Assembly: GCA_027186245.1 (NCBI GenBank)
Contig: CP114489.1
Span: 2,549,501 to 2,613,500 of the forward strand
Origin: Coriaria nepalensis
Lineage: Eukaryota; Streptophyta; Magnoliopsida; Cucurbitales; Coriariaceae
DNA: 64,000 nucleotides
Direction: 5' to 3'
Shown: positions 1 to 13,880 of the stretch, piece by piece
Layout of the letters: each line of letters opens with the position of its first letter
Numbering within the stretch: position 1 is the first letter of the stretch
Notes under the pieces: model-generated
The model's database searches: none
Told to the model about the DNA's origin: nothing
What the model saw: the letters and a program-made list of their open reading frames with translations, nothing else
Translations under genes and position numbers: made by a program

Positions 1-3000
1 GGAGCGTAGCAAAGAGTAAATTATTCTACTGCTCATCGGGCTTATCGGTGCGAATTACCTGGCGGCGTGCTGGGTTCCGATGTGTCAAAGTTGATCGGTG
101 CCGGAGTAAGGAATGGTGGAGCAGAGGAGTAAAGATTGAAATGAACGGAGTATTAGTTTTCAGGATCCGGTCTAGCGTTTAGGGCTTTAGTTATTTGGTT
201 GGGTCATTACCCGCCTAATGGGCTTAATTAAGTGTATACTTTCTCTAGCCTACGGAGGTGTTTCTTGTGTATTTTAATAGTTAAGGCGTTACATATTTTC
301 ATTTTACTACGTTTCGTTCTGAGATCGACATGTCGTTTCCGTAGGAACTCATGCAAAGCACAATCACAATTGAATTGGTGTTGGTTTCTCAGCCAAAAAA
401 CAGCAAACACGTTCCCTTTTGGAATCAGTCGTTATGGTCCAAGAACAACATTACTAGTTATGCTACTATTATTATACCAGTATCCTCTTCTCTTTTTGCA
501 TTTTTTGTAATTTTTGGAATATGCATCTAAATCTTACTAGATATTGTTATTATATGCTTATTGCTTACAGTACCCAAAAAATGATTATAACCAACCGAAC
601 AAGGGTTCGATTGCAAAAGCAACTAAATGCTAATGGTTACAATTATTCGATGCCCAACGAGCTCTACCATATTATTGATTGATTATATATGATGATATAC
701 CCAATTATTTGTAGCCGCCATCACTACCAATTAACTAAGGTTTTAGGGTTGATTGAATTATTTAAATTACAGATATCAACTTTATACTATTTAAATATAT
801 ATCAAAATAAGTTTAAATTTTAAAAAATATATACCAATATGTATATGATATATTCAATTGGTATGACGAGTTTTCAAATTAACTAGTAACCCGTATTAAA
901 GTTATGGGTTGTACTGCTACAAAATTGCGTGACTTAAATGCTACACGAGCCAAAAGATTCTCATTCAACTTTATGCTTCCAGAGAATTATTGGAATGTAA
1001 TCAAACATAAGTAATAGAACTTGAAGCGATTACATTCGTGAATAATTTAGATAGAGGAATATTAGTTTAGTATTGAGAATCTCAATCAAATATTTGGAAC
1101 CTAACTTCAAGCGCATTACCGAAACAAAGTTGATGGAATGACTCGTAATGGGGACAGCATCAAAAGGCATAATTAGTTGCTACTTTTAAAACCCATCTTG
1201 ATGTTGTGGAATGAAAGAGCAAAAATACAGAGGCTTGTTTGGTTGGATGTTTTGAACTGTATTTTGTATTTTAAAATGTATTTTGACGATATATTACGTT
1301 TTAAATGAGGGATAAGCATATTAAATTATATCGGATTTTTGTTTTTTAATTAATTTTTAATAATTACAAAAATATTCAATCTTCTTTCTCAAATATATAT
1401 CGTCGACCCACCGCCGGAAAAAAAAAAAAAAAAAATTTCTGGAACCGAAGCTCCAAGCTCCATTTTTCCAGCAGTTCCATAATTTCTCTCTCTTTTTTTT
1501 TTTTTCCAGCAGTTTCACATATTTTTCAAAATACGTTTTGAAATGCCTAAATAAATAGGCCCTAATAATTATTTAAGGCAAAAAAAAAAGTTGGCATAGA
1601 AAGTGCCATGGCATTGTAATTCCAATCTACTTTTAGGGCAAAAGGTGGAGAGCTTTTGGTTGCAAGACAGATAGAAGATATTCCTCTTAAACGGATTAGA
1701 GCATTTATAGGAGAAGAGATCAACATCATTAGCGTATGTAGTATACATATAATATGATATGGCATTGTGTTCGGATTCTCCAATCGTTCCATGTTGGATA
1801 GGGTTAAATATAATCGTGCTGATTAAGATTTATTATTATGTGGAAGATGATGATATATATCTTGATGCCCATCAAATTAAGCTACTCCAAACACTTAACT
1901 ATCAACCAATTAAATAAAAAAAACTATTTCTAACACTCAATTATCATCAAAGTTACTCAACCCGACTTCAAACACTTATCATCAAACCACTCATTCCTAC
2001 TTCAAACACTTAACTATCAGGACCGAAGCTTGCTCTCTTATATGGGTAGGAGAAGCTTAGAATCTCGAGGTCTTAAATAATTATGATATATATATATATA
2101 TATAATTATAAACCGTCTCTAAAGAACAGTACACCATTTTCTTCATATAAAATCGTGTCAATTAGAGATAAAAAGTAAGTGTTTTCTTCAAACACTTGGA
2201 ACTATCAAAACTAAAGTGTTTTGTAATTGACATATCATATAAAATCGTGTCAATTACAGATTACGTAATCTCTAATTATAAAACTAAATCACGGAAGTAT
2301 AAATTAGAGTAAACAAGGGAGTGTTAGATGTTAATAATTCAATATTAAAATTTGTTACTTATTAAAATTAAAGAAAAATAGGGAAAAACTTAATACGAAC
2401 CTCTTTAATATCATCCACAAGCACAAAGGATGGCGACATACATACATGAGACGACACAACATAGTCATGAAAATGATTCCGACGGTAACAATATAAGAAT
2501 TTTCAAGTAAAAATAATAATAAGATATATCTAATTAAATGTATTTAAATAAGCAAGTGTTAAATAAAAAACATATATTTAAGAGACATAATATCACCATC
2601 ACACCTTTCGAACGATCCATGATATCATAATCACACATTTGGCAATCGTTATGAACTCACAAGAACGATAAGACTCGGACGTCATCAGAATATTTATATA
2701 TATCTCAAAAACGATATGTTATCCTGAAATCCATAATATCACCATCACACATTTAAGCAATGACTATAACTCGAAAAACCCAAAATATCATCACAATAAT
2801 AATATTAGATATAATCGTGACCAATAATAATACTACAAATAGAAAGCTGTGCAAACTACATGCATCAATAGTAGAAAGGACTGCTCCGACACAACAGTTC
2901 ATAATAAAGTAGCAGCAGAATTTAAGCACAAGGATCTCTCTCCTACCAGAAGCTGATGTTACTACAGTAGCCATTACTATTACAACACAATCAAAACCTG

Positions 3001-3215
3001 ATAAACAGACCAATTTTACTATTCACCCTTCACACTGTTACGTCCTGCCAAAAACAACAGCCCATCACACCACATAGCCACCCTAGTTTAAAACTAACTG
3101 CCGTCCTAATCAACCCTACTTAAAACCACCCTAATCCAACTATTAAACATCATTAATTACGTCTAAATCACCAAACCTTAGCACAGACTCTAATTGAAAA
3201 TTGCGTGCACGTCAA
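1..3215. other. Gene-free AT-rich region
   Basis: I see no supportable gene here. The first 180 bases are less AT-rich than the rest and could be the edge of a gene outside the window, but no conserved product reads through them. The remainder is AT-rich, with stops in all frames, a (TA)n run near 2087-2104, poly-A and poly-T tracts near 1420-1505, and a possible MITE (annotated separately). The small ORFs at 228-510 and 2753-3013 show no recognisable domain. Confidence 0.6.
1232..1563. mobile_element. Possible MITE with imperfect terminal inverted repeats
   Basis: The left end (GGCTTGTTTGGTTGGATG, followed by TTTTGAAC and TGTATTTTG) resembles the reverse complement of the right end (GGCCTATTTATTTAGGCA, followed by TTTCAAAACGTATTTTG). 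The match is only about two thirds over 35 bases. The interior is AT-rich with long A and T tracts and has no coding capacity. Size and ends suit a non-autonomous DNA transposon. No clear target-site duplication was found. Confidence 0.4.
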
Positions 3216-4869
3216 TCAAACAGCGGTAACAGCCCTAGGCACGGCCTTACAAACCAGAGGACTGTTCATCTCCATTGAGAGCTTCAGGCACTCTGACAAG
3301 TCCACGTCATCACAGCCGCCGGCGACAACCCACTTGAAGGTCTGGAGTAACTGGGCCAGCCAGAGATGCACGGTGGCTAACCCCATTGCTTTTCCCGGAC
3401 AAACCCGTCTGCCCGACCCGAACGGCGCCAACCTCAGATCACTTCCCAATACACTCACTTCTTCTTCCATGAACCGTTCCGGTTTGAATGTCTCTGGTTC
3501 GGACCAGACCCTTTCGTCGTGCGTTATTGCCCACATGTTCACCATGGCTGTCGTTCCCGCTGGAATGAAGTTCCCGGAAATGTTAACGTCGTGGATTGCT
3601 AGACGGGCCCATGAGAGTAATGGACCGGGAGGGTGCATTCTCAGACATTCCTTCACGATGGATTGTAGATATGGTAAGCTTGAGATGTCGGAATCGGATA
3701 CAGGACGGGCTGGATTTCCGATAACCAAATCGATTTCTGATTGTGCTTTGGATTGGATTTCTGGATGTAATACTATTCTCGCAAGTATCCATTCTAGTAG
3801 GATAGCGACTGTATCCGTTCCTCGAAAAATCATTTCCTGAGCAAACAATTACGGAAACAGAAATTTAGAGCAGAATTAATAGTTAAAATTATTAGGATCT
3901 ACAGCTTACCCAAAGAATGGCGATCATATCGGAATGGGAGAGTTTATGATCTTTCTCGAGATCAAGCAGAACGTCAACGAAATCTCCAGCCTCATTACGT
4001 ACTTCGTCTTTGACCTCATTAAGATTAGCTCTCTTCACTCTATGTTCATCAATGATTTTATTTACAAATATATTAACCCTAGCAACAAGGTTTCGGCACC
4101 GTTTTCTCACTCCCTGTAAATCTAACCAGCTCAGAAGAGGAAAATGGTCGCTCCAGTTGAAGATTCCAAGCAGCTCGTACCCTTCGCTCACCATTTTCTC
4201 AAGCTCAAGCCATTCCCCGCCTTCGATACACTCATAAGATTTACCGAACACGGTCTTCATTACGTTGTTAAGAGAACCGAAATGAAGTATCCTCTTAATA
4301 TGTACCTTACCATTGTCGGCCATGCGAGAGTTAATTTCTTCCACCATTTTCAAACCCATTTCACGTCGGAAGCCCTCAGAGGTCGCTATTCGTCTAGGGC
4401 TGAAAAGATGAGTCGATGAGATCCTCCTCAACTCTCTCCAATACCCATCATAGGGAGCAAATCCCATGGCTCTGTGGAAGAGAAGCTCGTACGCCGATTC
4501 CTTGACCGGTCTATCAGCAAAAGCCGAGCTGTTAAGAACTTCTTTCGCCGTATCGGGATGGCTTGAAATGACGAACCGTGTTAGACCGACGGAAAACGCC
4601 ATTAAACGCTGGGCGTGGAAGGTGCGAGCAAGCTTGGCTAAAACCCGATGGGGAGTCCTCGAACCGTTGAAGACGCAGAGTAAACCGACGAGCGGGAAAC
4701 CGCTCGGACCAGGAATAGCGAATCGGGTTTTGGACTTGGATATCGCCCACGCTAACCCGCCCGGAGCGAGAAAGTAAGCGAAAGTCGCAGTGAAAATGAG
4801 AAGACAAAGAAGAGCTTCGAAACTGATAATGGAGGACTGAAGGTACAGAAAGTCGATCGCTGAAGTCAT
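3216..4869 (-). CDS. CYP78A: Cytochrome P450, CYP78A-type
   Basis: Predicted ER-membrane haem monooxygenase of 526 residues in two exons (4869-3910 and 3836-3216) with a 73-nt GT-AG intron (3909-3837), phase 0. Visible features in order are a hydrophobic N-terminal anchor (about residues 12-45), the proline-rich hinge [10 protein letters not shown], the I-helix oxygen-binding segment FRGTDTV (324-330), the K-helix ExxR as KECLR (383-386), the PERF-type motif FKPERF, and the haem loop [10 protein letters not shown] with ligand Cys466. The two-exon structure, the sequence around [13 protein letters not shown] and the length fit CYP78A, a plant family (KLUH and relatives) that promotes organ and seed growth through an unidentified signal. 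The substrate is unknown. The start is the first in-frame ATG before the anchor. Nothing is missing, so the gene looks functional. Assignment to CYP78A is strong; the member is not resolved. Confidence 0.93.
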
Positions 4870-4973
4870 TTTGGCGTCTAAATTTCAGAGAATAGAGGGG
4901 CGGGGGAAGGGGGGGGGAGGGAAGAGAGAAATGGAGAGATAGGCGCGGTAGACTAATTGGGGGCATGGGAGTG

Positions 4974-4981
4974 TATAAATA
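4974..4981 (-). promoter_or_regulatory. Candidate TATA box of the P450 gene
   Basis: The + strand reads TATAAATA (TATTTATA on the gene's strand), about 105 bases upstream of the P450 ATG. Distance and context suit a core promoter with a short leader, but nothing experimental supports it. Confidence 0.35.
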
Positions 4982-7129
4982 GAAGGTTAGAGGTTGGGTA
5001 AAATAAATGGTGGCCTGGTCGGGGGAGGGGAGGGGTTTTAACCGTGGTTAAAATCTAACTGTAACTGTGGTTAAAACGGCAGTGGCCTTTTTTAAGGGCG
5101 CGAATCAATTTGGGAATATTAAAGGACGATTCTGTTCGGGGTGACTGGGCCACCACAAACTGCTACTCTCTACTACTACGCTGCGCAGAAGCTGGGTTGT
5201 GGGAACAGTAAATGGGACAGGTGTGTGTGTGTGATTAAAGGCACAGAAAGGTCAAGATCAATCTGAAGAGACTTAATTATAGCCGTTGATCTTCACTTTT
5301 ACCTTTCTTGGTGCTGGTTCGTCCGCATTGAATCCTGTCCGTATAAATCAGCAAAATATTACGGTATTGTTGTTTTACTTTCTTGACGTCATGGAGTTTT
5401 AAGTAAACCGCACTCTATATCAGTTACGAATTGGATTTGATTCCCCATAATTTTTTTTTTTTTCTTTTTTTGCTGTTTATTCATTCCCTTCGTAATCTTA
5501 TGGGTACGTTTAATATAGATTTAATTTTATGTCATAATATAAAATTTGTATTTAATTTTAATTTTATCAAAATATTTTTAAATTTATTATGTCAAATATT
5601 TATTTCAGATGAATTGAGTTTATATTTACAATAATTGATCGAAGTATCTTGATTAGAAATACCATATAATATATATATATAATATATGAACAAATCCCGA
5701 TTAATATAATATTTTCCAACTATTAGTGTGATGTGCAACTAATTACTTATTATTAATTCTTAAAACAATTATAAAAAATAACTCTAAAAACATTTGTTAA
5801 TCTTAATGTAAATGATTGATATAAGTCTAGTTTAATACTTAAAATAGTTTATTTATATTAAAAGTAAGTACTCGATTTCTTTAATAGATAATAATTATTT
5901 ACATCTTTATTTTTTTTTATTTAATCAAATAATTAATATAAATTATATTTTATTTAAATTATTTCAAAATTTGATGTACGTACGTTACCTAAACAGGTGT
6001 TTGCATGCGTGAAACTCGTACGGAACGTTGGGCGGGGCAGCGAGTAGGCATTACGGCGCCGCCCTATTTGTCAGGAACCACCCCCACGCCGTCTTAGTGA
6101 CCCCCTCGCTCCTTCTGTAAATCTGTTTTGCGGGCCCTACTACAACATCTATTTTGAGTTGGTGGGTACCACTCCACTCCCCCCCATCCGCCCCTCACTC
6201 TCTCTATCTTCGCCCGCCACCGAAAAACAGCATTTGTTTCAGTTGCTGTCTTCCATTAATTATTACTTGGAGCACAATCAACGACATTAGTTTTTTTTAC
6301 ACAGAACCTCGATTACTTGATCTACAAGTATAATTAATTATTTCTTTTTTTCTTTTCTTTTCTTTTTTTTTTTTAACACTTGTTGTTGATAAAAACTGTT
6401 AAATACTTTATTATTACTATATGAACCTGACGTGCTTAACTCTAATTGGCTGTTAAATGATAACCACGATTTATACAAAGATTTCTCATTTTTCTTTTAT
6501 GTCGTTAAAATGAACAAAGTATCTAGATCTCAAAGTAACAACTTCGTGATTATATTTTATTTTATTTTAATTTAATTTAATTTAATTTAAAGCATTGTAT
6601 CATATTCTTTAAATTCATATATTATATGTTAAAATATAATATATATAAGATTTCCCGACAAAATAAATCATATCTTGTTATTTAATTCTCTATTTGACTA
6701 CAAATAATGATTCTTAAATAAAAGCTAGAGAATATTATATATATATAATAAGGAAATTGGATGTAGACGGAGGTGGAGCCAAGAGATTAAATATTATTCT
6801 TTCACAATTTAAATTTATTAAAATTTTATATATAAAATCCTTATAAATTTAATTAAAATTTTGTTTTTATTTGTTTTTATTTTTATTTAATATATATATA
6901 TTATGCATTCCTTTAAATTTTTTGTCTAGTTTCATAGTTATCTAAAATATAATTAATTAAAAATTAAAAATATAGTATATTAATTAAAAATTAAACTAAA
7001 TTTAAAAAATAACAAATTTATGAAAATCGAATGCAAATACTCCTAAAACAAATAATAAATTGTCATCTCCGGCTATCTACTTTCTTTTTAAATCATTTAT
7101 CAACATTTTTTTACATGTGTTAATGGTAA
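4982..7129. other. Intergenic region upstream of the P450
   Basis: No gene seen. It contains a less AT-rich stretch at about 5995-6260 with CT-rich segments that stands out from strongly AT-rich surroundings. That stretch could be a distal promoter or conserved element of the P450 or the remnant of a lost gene, but nothing coding was recognised. The rest is AT-rich with poly-T tracts and TA microsatellites. Confidence 0.5.
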
Positions 7130-8060
7130 AATTTTCCAAACGGGTGACAAAAGATGATTGGATCCAAAATTTAAATTAAATATGAGTCGATTAATACTAA
7201 TTAAGTTGATTAATTAATATTAATTAATTAATGTGACCGATCAAATGTAAGTTTCGATTGAACAACAATTAATTTTGACCATCCAATTAATATTTACCTT
7301 AGTTAAATTCGAGCTAAAAGTTCTTTATTTTCAAATAAGTTCAAATATCACAAGAATTTGTGAAGTGGTGTAACGCCCGCCCTACCAGCTGTAACACTTG
7401 TAAATCATTTGTACGCTTTAACATGGAAAGTGGGGGGAGGGGGGGGGGGATTGGTTGCAATGAGCCTAGACCAAAAGTCGACCTGATTCGATCGAAAGTT
7501 GAGTCAAATAACTATCAAACTAAAAAAGTGGCAGGGCCCATTGAGTGAGATAGTGGTGCCAGATTTAAGGGGGAATGACAAGTTGAATTCAACTTATTTA
7601 CAAAAGTGTCATTACCATATTTGGTTATAAATATAAGGTTTGGGTGAAAGTAAAAATCATACTTTCGATCAAAAATCATCACTAACGATAAGTAACACTT
7701 GTAAATCATCTGTACGCTCTAACAAAATTTATCTCAAAGTTCTATACCACATTTATCTTTTTTTGATTTATCTGGGAATTATATCTTTCCTTAAATCTAT
7801 TCTTTGGAATTAGTAATTAGAATATCGATTTTTTACCTGAATGAAAGTTTCAATCTATCGGTCATAGATTTGATACATTAGTCTATTTCTTTATTTATTT
7901 AACTTTTCATTTATCGCTCTCATAAGAGTAGAGTTAATTTAAAGTTATTTTTTAATCATAAATTAGATCTGTTATTTTAAATTCATCAATTCATTAAAGT
8001 GTTATCGAAATTTAAATTCATCCAATTTTGATCTTAATTTTTAACTAATTGGTTTTCGAT
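7130..8060 (+). repeat. Dispersed LTR-like repeat, copy 1
   Basis: This stretch aligns by eye, in the same orientation, with about 46330-47400. Shared landmarks are a TATAAATA box (7626-7633) followed by GGTTTGGGTGA, the segment CTCAAAGTTCTATACCACA, TCTATCGGTCATAGAT and TTTAACTTTTCATTTATCG. Promoter-like TATA plus a conserved downstream leader is what a solo LTR or a short terminal-repeat retroelement would show. No gag or pol coding sequence is present. This copy also carries an internal direct repeat of about 34 bases (7391 and 7692). Exact ends were not determined. Confidence 0.6.
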
Positions 8061-11000
8061 TTTTTCGGCCGCGAATTTTTCTAATGTCAATAATATGTAT
8101 AGATTACTCTCAATCTAATCTTAAATAAAAAAAAAAAAAAGAAACCTTCTAATCACATCATTTGCAACAAAACACAATAACCAATACCCTCACAAGAACC
8201 CGACCTATATCTCACCCTCCATTCGACCTCAACCGGAGCCCCTAAGTTGACGATGGTCATCATCATGACTTGCCACAAGTATATAACCCTTGCTGATTAG
8301 CACAACATAAATCTGCAGGACACTGACAATCAAGTGCTTGTCATGACACATCTGATCAAACAGTTATAAATCAAGCGATCCCACTCGAGAATATCTTTAA
8401 CGCACATAAGCAGACCCTAAATGCTCCAAGAAATGCCAAACAAGCAGGAACTTGTTGTGGCAAATTCTAAGGGCAGCAGCTCGAGCTGTCTTAATTGAGC
8501 ACGAATGTGGATTTGTAGTGACCAGCCATGGAGAGAGGACTAAGCAAATGAGAAGTTTATGCAATTCTAATGTTTACATCAATTTACCATTTAAAGTTTA
8601 CATGCAGCATACAAAATTATAAATCACAATGAGAAGTTCATAATAACATTATCAAAAAAAGTTCAATAAACTAAAATCAAATTACATCATATAACTCATC
8701 AATAATAATTCACTGATGATTTCAAAATAACTAAGCAAATTTAAATATAAGTAAACACCACCAAAATGAACATCTTAGGTTTTAGGGGTTTCAATATATA
8801 TATTTTTTAAATTAGTCATCTGACATATCAAATTACGGAAATATGATCATGTGCTCGTAATTTGATCAATTAGATCCATAGTGAAATCGATCGAATTGAA
8901 TATGATTTAGATATTTTACTCATGCCTAGATCATACTATTATTACGCATAATGAAAAGGAATATTTACTTATTTATATATTGGATCGCATGAGGGAAAAT
9001 TTACTCATATATTAAATTTCGAGTATATACCAAAAATGATAATAAATTCCCTCATTAATAATAATAGTAAAAAAAAGATAATGGAGATGGAAATAAAAAA
9101 CAAAACTCTAAACTAAATTCCGATTTAATTTTTTATACATTTTTTTCTCACCCATTAATTTATTTACTTTCTTTTTCTCGTCTCACGTATCAACAAACCA
9201 CTACCATCCATCTAGTAACATCCACGGTTCCACCACCACCCCACTTCACCTAAAATTAGGCAAGTTTTGAAATGGAGGCCCCAACCCTAAGCTAATGGTC
9301 CAAGTTGCTAGCAAGGGTGTTGGATCATTTTATTAGGGCTAAGTGTGAGCATGGATGGACCCATGAGGTTAGATCTTTTGTCCTCCACCTGGTCTTTTGT
9401 GGACCTATGTCTCACTCTAGGAGTATGAGCTAACCCTATGCATATGCCATATCGTGGATGATATAAATAATAAAAAAATTTAGGTAACCTTGTGCAAATT
9501 AATAATTGTGAATAAGTTCAATATAAATCATTTATATTAAAGAAAAAAAAGTAAAAACTTATACATGTATCTAATTTTTATAAAGCCAATCCAAAATTGT
9601 TATATAAACCAAATACACTCAAGAAGAGAGAATTTGAGATTAAAGTCTTGTTTGGGTAGGTATTTTAGTAAATGCTTTTAAGTGTTTACTTTTTTTGTAA
9701 AACTAACTATCGAACTCGCACAATGCACGGAAGTACGAATATAATATCCTTATAAATAATATAGGAAAACAAATTATGAATAATATCGATTACGTAAACT
9801 TATTTAATAGTTAAATTAGACAGTAGAGTCATATTTTCATCAAATAGAATCATATCAAAATTAATAAACTTATTATATGTTTTGAAGTTAAGAATATCTC
9901 AAATTCTTGTAATTCTCACTTTTATGTATCATCTTTGTTTTAATTATATAACCACTGACATAATTATAATTTTGACTTTCTACCATATCAAGAAATAATA
10001 GTATTAGAAGTATGAAAATTGGATGAAGAGATACAAAATCGAAATATGAGAGAAATGCAAAATCAAAATATAAATGAGAGAGATTAAAGATAGGAGTGAG
10101 ATGCGAAAGGGGGGAGGGGATTTACTTTTTTATAGATGATTTTTTTTACTAATAAAAAAAAGAAGAAAAAAAAGAATTTTTTCATTCCCTAATTTTTTTC
10201 TATTAAAGTAATATTGTGTCTATCTTGAATTTTTAAATTCAAATTCATTTAAATAAGATTATAATCTTATCAAATAAAAATTATGATAGTATTATAGTGA
10301 TTATCAAAATAAAATTTATGATAAGAAAAAAAAAATTGAACGTAAATAATTATTTTATAATTTTTTTCATTAACATAATATTTTGTATATATTATGGATT
10401 TTTCAAATTTATTTATATAAGATTATAATATATCAAATACAAATTATGATGAGATTTGAGTAATTATAGTGATTATCAAAATCAAGATTATAATAATATT
10501 TAATAAAAATATTAAATATTTAAGGAATAATGATATTTTAAGAAATTATAATAAAACATGGAAAGATGGTATTTAAGATAATTTGATGTCAAAATTGCCA
10601 CATATTATGGTAGGATTGTACACGGTTAGATTTTCTTGCTTTCAGATCGGTTTCAAAACATGTCCGACCTAATCGGGTTCGATTTCAAGTGACCTAGAAA
10701 CCGACCTGAATGAACAGTGAATCTGGTTAATCTCAAACCCCATTATTTTCTTATCTGGGATTATCCTTTTTATTTTATTTTTGTTAATATGCATTGCAAT
10801 CAAAGCAAACCATTCATTATCCTACACATAATGTGTGATGACATACCTGGAATGAAAGTAGAATCATATTCTGTCTGATATACGATATCTGTAGGTTTGC
10901 TCTTATAATAGGAGACAGTGCTACTGCGCTCTATCGAACAGATTTCTCTGGAAGGGAGAACTTTAAGCTCGTCAAATGCATATGGCTAAATTTCTGAGGA

Positions 11001-11859
11001 GTCTCCATGCTTGTAGGTGACCTGTGGGTGGGATTTGGATTTGATTTGTTTTAAGGTTTTCTATTTTTATGTGCTTCACTAGTTTGCATCATACACATGA
11101 TGTTTTTTCCCCCCCTAATCTTGATCAGAATTGGGCTTCACTCGTACAGCCCAGTTCTCGCTCCGTATTAATAAAAATGAAGTATACATACCTAATAAAT
11201 ACGTATACATATACATATACATATCCACATATCCAAGTGAATCACATTCTCACAGGCTTTTTGCTTGGATAATAGTCGCCGAGAGCCCGAGACGCCAACT
11301 TTCAGTCTACTATTTTTCCTCTCTCTCTTTTTCACTGCAAGTAACTTCTCTCTTTTATTCAATTGCGAATTCAATAATTTATATTATCTTCGGATCATGG
11401 CCCATGGGATGCCGATTACACAAGTTGCATTTCTGTTTTTGTTTGATTCATTTGTTCTTTTAAGCTGCTAGTAATATTTTTTTATTCACTTTTTTGTTTT
11501 ATTTGATTTTTGTTACTGTAATGATTAATGAATTGAAATTTATTTTGATATTATGATTAAGAAAAAGGGTAAGAAATTTTAATTGAAACTGTTAGTTTAA
11601 AATTGAAATCTGTTTGTAATTGTTATTGCGAAACCGAAATTAAATTTATGAATGTGTTATGTGAGATCTGTAGAAAAATTGAATTATTGATCATGATTGA
11701 ATCAATTATGAAAAAGTATTTTAAGAGAAAATTAATGTTGAAGTAAATATTTGATAATTAAACATTTGAAATTTTTTTGTAATCTAAGATAATTAGCCCC
11801 CACCTAGAGGGATCCTGGCTCCGACGTTGAATACATATATATACATACACATATACATA
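8061..11859. other. Gene-free AT-rich region
   Basis: No supportable coding sequence. Short less AT-rich patches occur at 8170-8530 and 9190-9440 without a recognisable product. The region 10620-11470 holds some longer open frames (for example 11131-11463) made of low-complexity or TATA-rich sequence. I consider these non-coding. Confidence 0.5.
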
Positions 11860-11867
11860 TATAAATA
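11860..11867 (+). promoter_or_regulatory. Candidate TATA box of COQ4
   Basis: TATAAATA lies about 85 bases upstream of a plausible non-coding first exon that would end at 11952 with a GTAAGA donor and splice to an acceptor at 12354, just before the COQ4 start codon. It sits inside a TA-rich tract, which weakens the call. Confidence 0.35.
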
Positions 11868-12368
11868 GACTGAACCGCTTGAAATACTGGGTGCTGATTC
11901 ATTTCCAGTACCTCTCGCAAACTCTCAGAGCCACCATTATCAATAAAATCAAGTAAGATTGAGAATCCATGCAGGGTTCATTTTAAATAACCTTACGATT
12001 GTTCATTTATTTAGTTTTTCTGGTGGTGAAAAGAAGGATTAATTAGTTTTTTTTTTTTCTTTTGGGCGGAAATGTTCGAATTGGAGAAGGGTGTTGAATT
12101 GTATTGTTTTCTGAGTGCATATGAATCTTTGGCTTCATTTGAAATTCGATCTGTCTGTGGTATTTGCTTTACTCAATCCTAGTTTGGTTTTTCGCTGAAT
12201 GTGCTATGTTTTTTGGTTTCTGCTCACAAGCTGTTTGTCAAAATGTCTGTTATAAAGTTGCTCTCGAAGAAGTTTCTTTTACATATTATTTTCTTGGGGG
12301 CAGTAAAATTTGCTATTTTTCCGGTTTTTGGGTAATGTAAGATATTGCTTATAGGAGGAGAACCGGCC

Positions 12369-13324
12369 ATGATAGGAGGTGCTCGGGTCCGACTTAACCG
12401 GTGGCAGCAAGCTGCTGTTGCGATTGGTTCAGCTGCCGGTGCATTGATGGACCCACGAAGAGCAGATCTGATAGCAGCTCTTGGAGAAACTACGGGAAGG
12501 CCGGCATTTGAAAGAGTCCTTGAAAGAATGAAGAGAAGCCCAGAAGGCGAAGTATGTCTCTCTTTCCCATGTGCTTTTCCATGTCCGTTCCTTTCCGTTC
12601 TTTGATAGTTCTAATATTTTCTTCTTGATGGTAGTATATAACAAATGAATCTCCCTTTCATTCAAATTTTTTTCTTTTCATAATTCGTCAGTCTTTAAAT
12701 GGCAATAGGACTTATACTATCTACTTGGCTGCTAACATTCTATTTTCCATAAGCCATTTAACTTCTAACTCCTATGAAAACTATCATTGTATCATTCCAC
12801 TACTTTAAGATTGATAAAATTTATCTTTGCAGGCAGTCTTGATAGAGCGACCACGAGTCATATCGTCAGAAGTGGGCCATGCTTGGGACCTACAGCCCAA
12901 CACATTCGGAGCTGCTTACGCAAGGTTCATGGGATCCCGGAACTTCTCTCCAGACGATAGACCACCGGTCCGGTTCCTAGACACGGACGAACTCGCCTAT
13001 GTGGCGATGCGGGCCCGTGAGGTGCATGATTTCTGGCATACCCTTTTCGGTCTTCCAACAAACTTGATCGGTGAATCAGCTCTAAAGGTTATAGAGTTCG
13101 AGCAAATGTACCTCCCCATGTGTCTGTTATCAGTCTTGGGTGGAACAGCCCGGTTTACTGAGAAGCAAAGGAAGTTGTTTTTTCAGCATTACTTTCCATG
13201 GGCCACCCGGGCTGGGCTCCAGTGCACGGATCTCATGTGTGTGTATTATGAACAGCACTTTGACCAGGATTTAGAGGATGTGAGGAGGAAATGGGGGATT
13301 ATTCCCGCTCCTGTTTGCTCCTAG
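12369..13324 (+). CDS. COQ4: Ubiquinone biosynthesis protein COQ4 homolog, mitochondrial
   Basis: COQ4 is a scaffold and enzyme of the coenzyme Q complex on the matrix side of the mitochondrial inner membrane. Two coding exons (12369-12551 and 12833-13324) joined in phase 0 encode 224 residues, the usual size for plant COQ4. The conserved metal-binding motif HDxxH-(11x)-E is present as [17 protein letters not shown], with His126, Asp127, His130 and Glu142. The plant C-terminus [10 protein letters not shown] is intact. The ATG at 12369 was chosen because it gives the short plant-type N-terminus. The preceding AG at 12354 looks like the acceptor of a 5'-UTR intron (donor near 11953). AATAAA at 13381-13386 is a likely poly(A) signal. 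The gene converges on the SPIRAL1-like gene. It looks intact. Confidence 0.95.
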
Positions 13325-13386
13325 ACACAATTGCTTCATTCAATGAAGCAATGGTTCGAGGCTGTGTTTTATTTATCATGCAATAA

Positions 13387-13880
13387 AATTTGCCCCTTTA
13401 TAATGTACAAATATCTTTTATGCTTTAATTCAGTCCGTCAATAAAGTATATACCTTCGTTTAGCAGCTTTGATCCCTAATTTTCTAGAAATAAAATATAG
13501 ATGCAACCCCGACTTCATGTAGGATGTAACTTCTGAGCGAAATCTACCCTTAAATCTGTATGTGGAATGCTAGTGAACGAATCCGAAATATAACATGAAC
13601 CATCTCACATTATGAAGAAAAAGAGAAAACAGCAAATACAATTTTCATATTTTCTTTTTCACAGTCGAAGACATGTTATTCATCTAGGATTGAGACTACA
13701 CTCCATGGAACAAACAAGAACAACAGTCACGCAGCCTACGTATTACATCACATTATCACACCAAATTTAACCATCCTTGAAACAACATATGAAAACATTT
13801 GATTCACTCAGAAAATGAAAGGTCCATAGAAATCAACAACCAAAATAACTCTATTACAAAGATATGATGCCAGCATATCA
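13387..13880. other. Convergent intergenic spacer and 3' UTRs
   Basis: This AT-rich spacer holds the end of the COQ4 3' UTR and the 3' UTR of the SPIRAL1-like gene, which runs toward it. No other gene is seen. Confidence 0.6.

Noticed and set aside
3205..3840. 211-codon open frame on the + strand over the P450
   Set aside because: Antisense shadow of P450 exon 2; the minus-strand product has all P450 motifs.
11131..11463. 110-codon frame upstream of COQ4
   Set aside because: Contains a translated TA/CA microsatellite (YIYIYIS) and poly-pyrimidine sequence; no homologous family.
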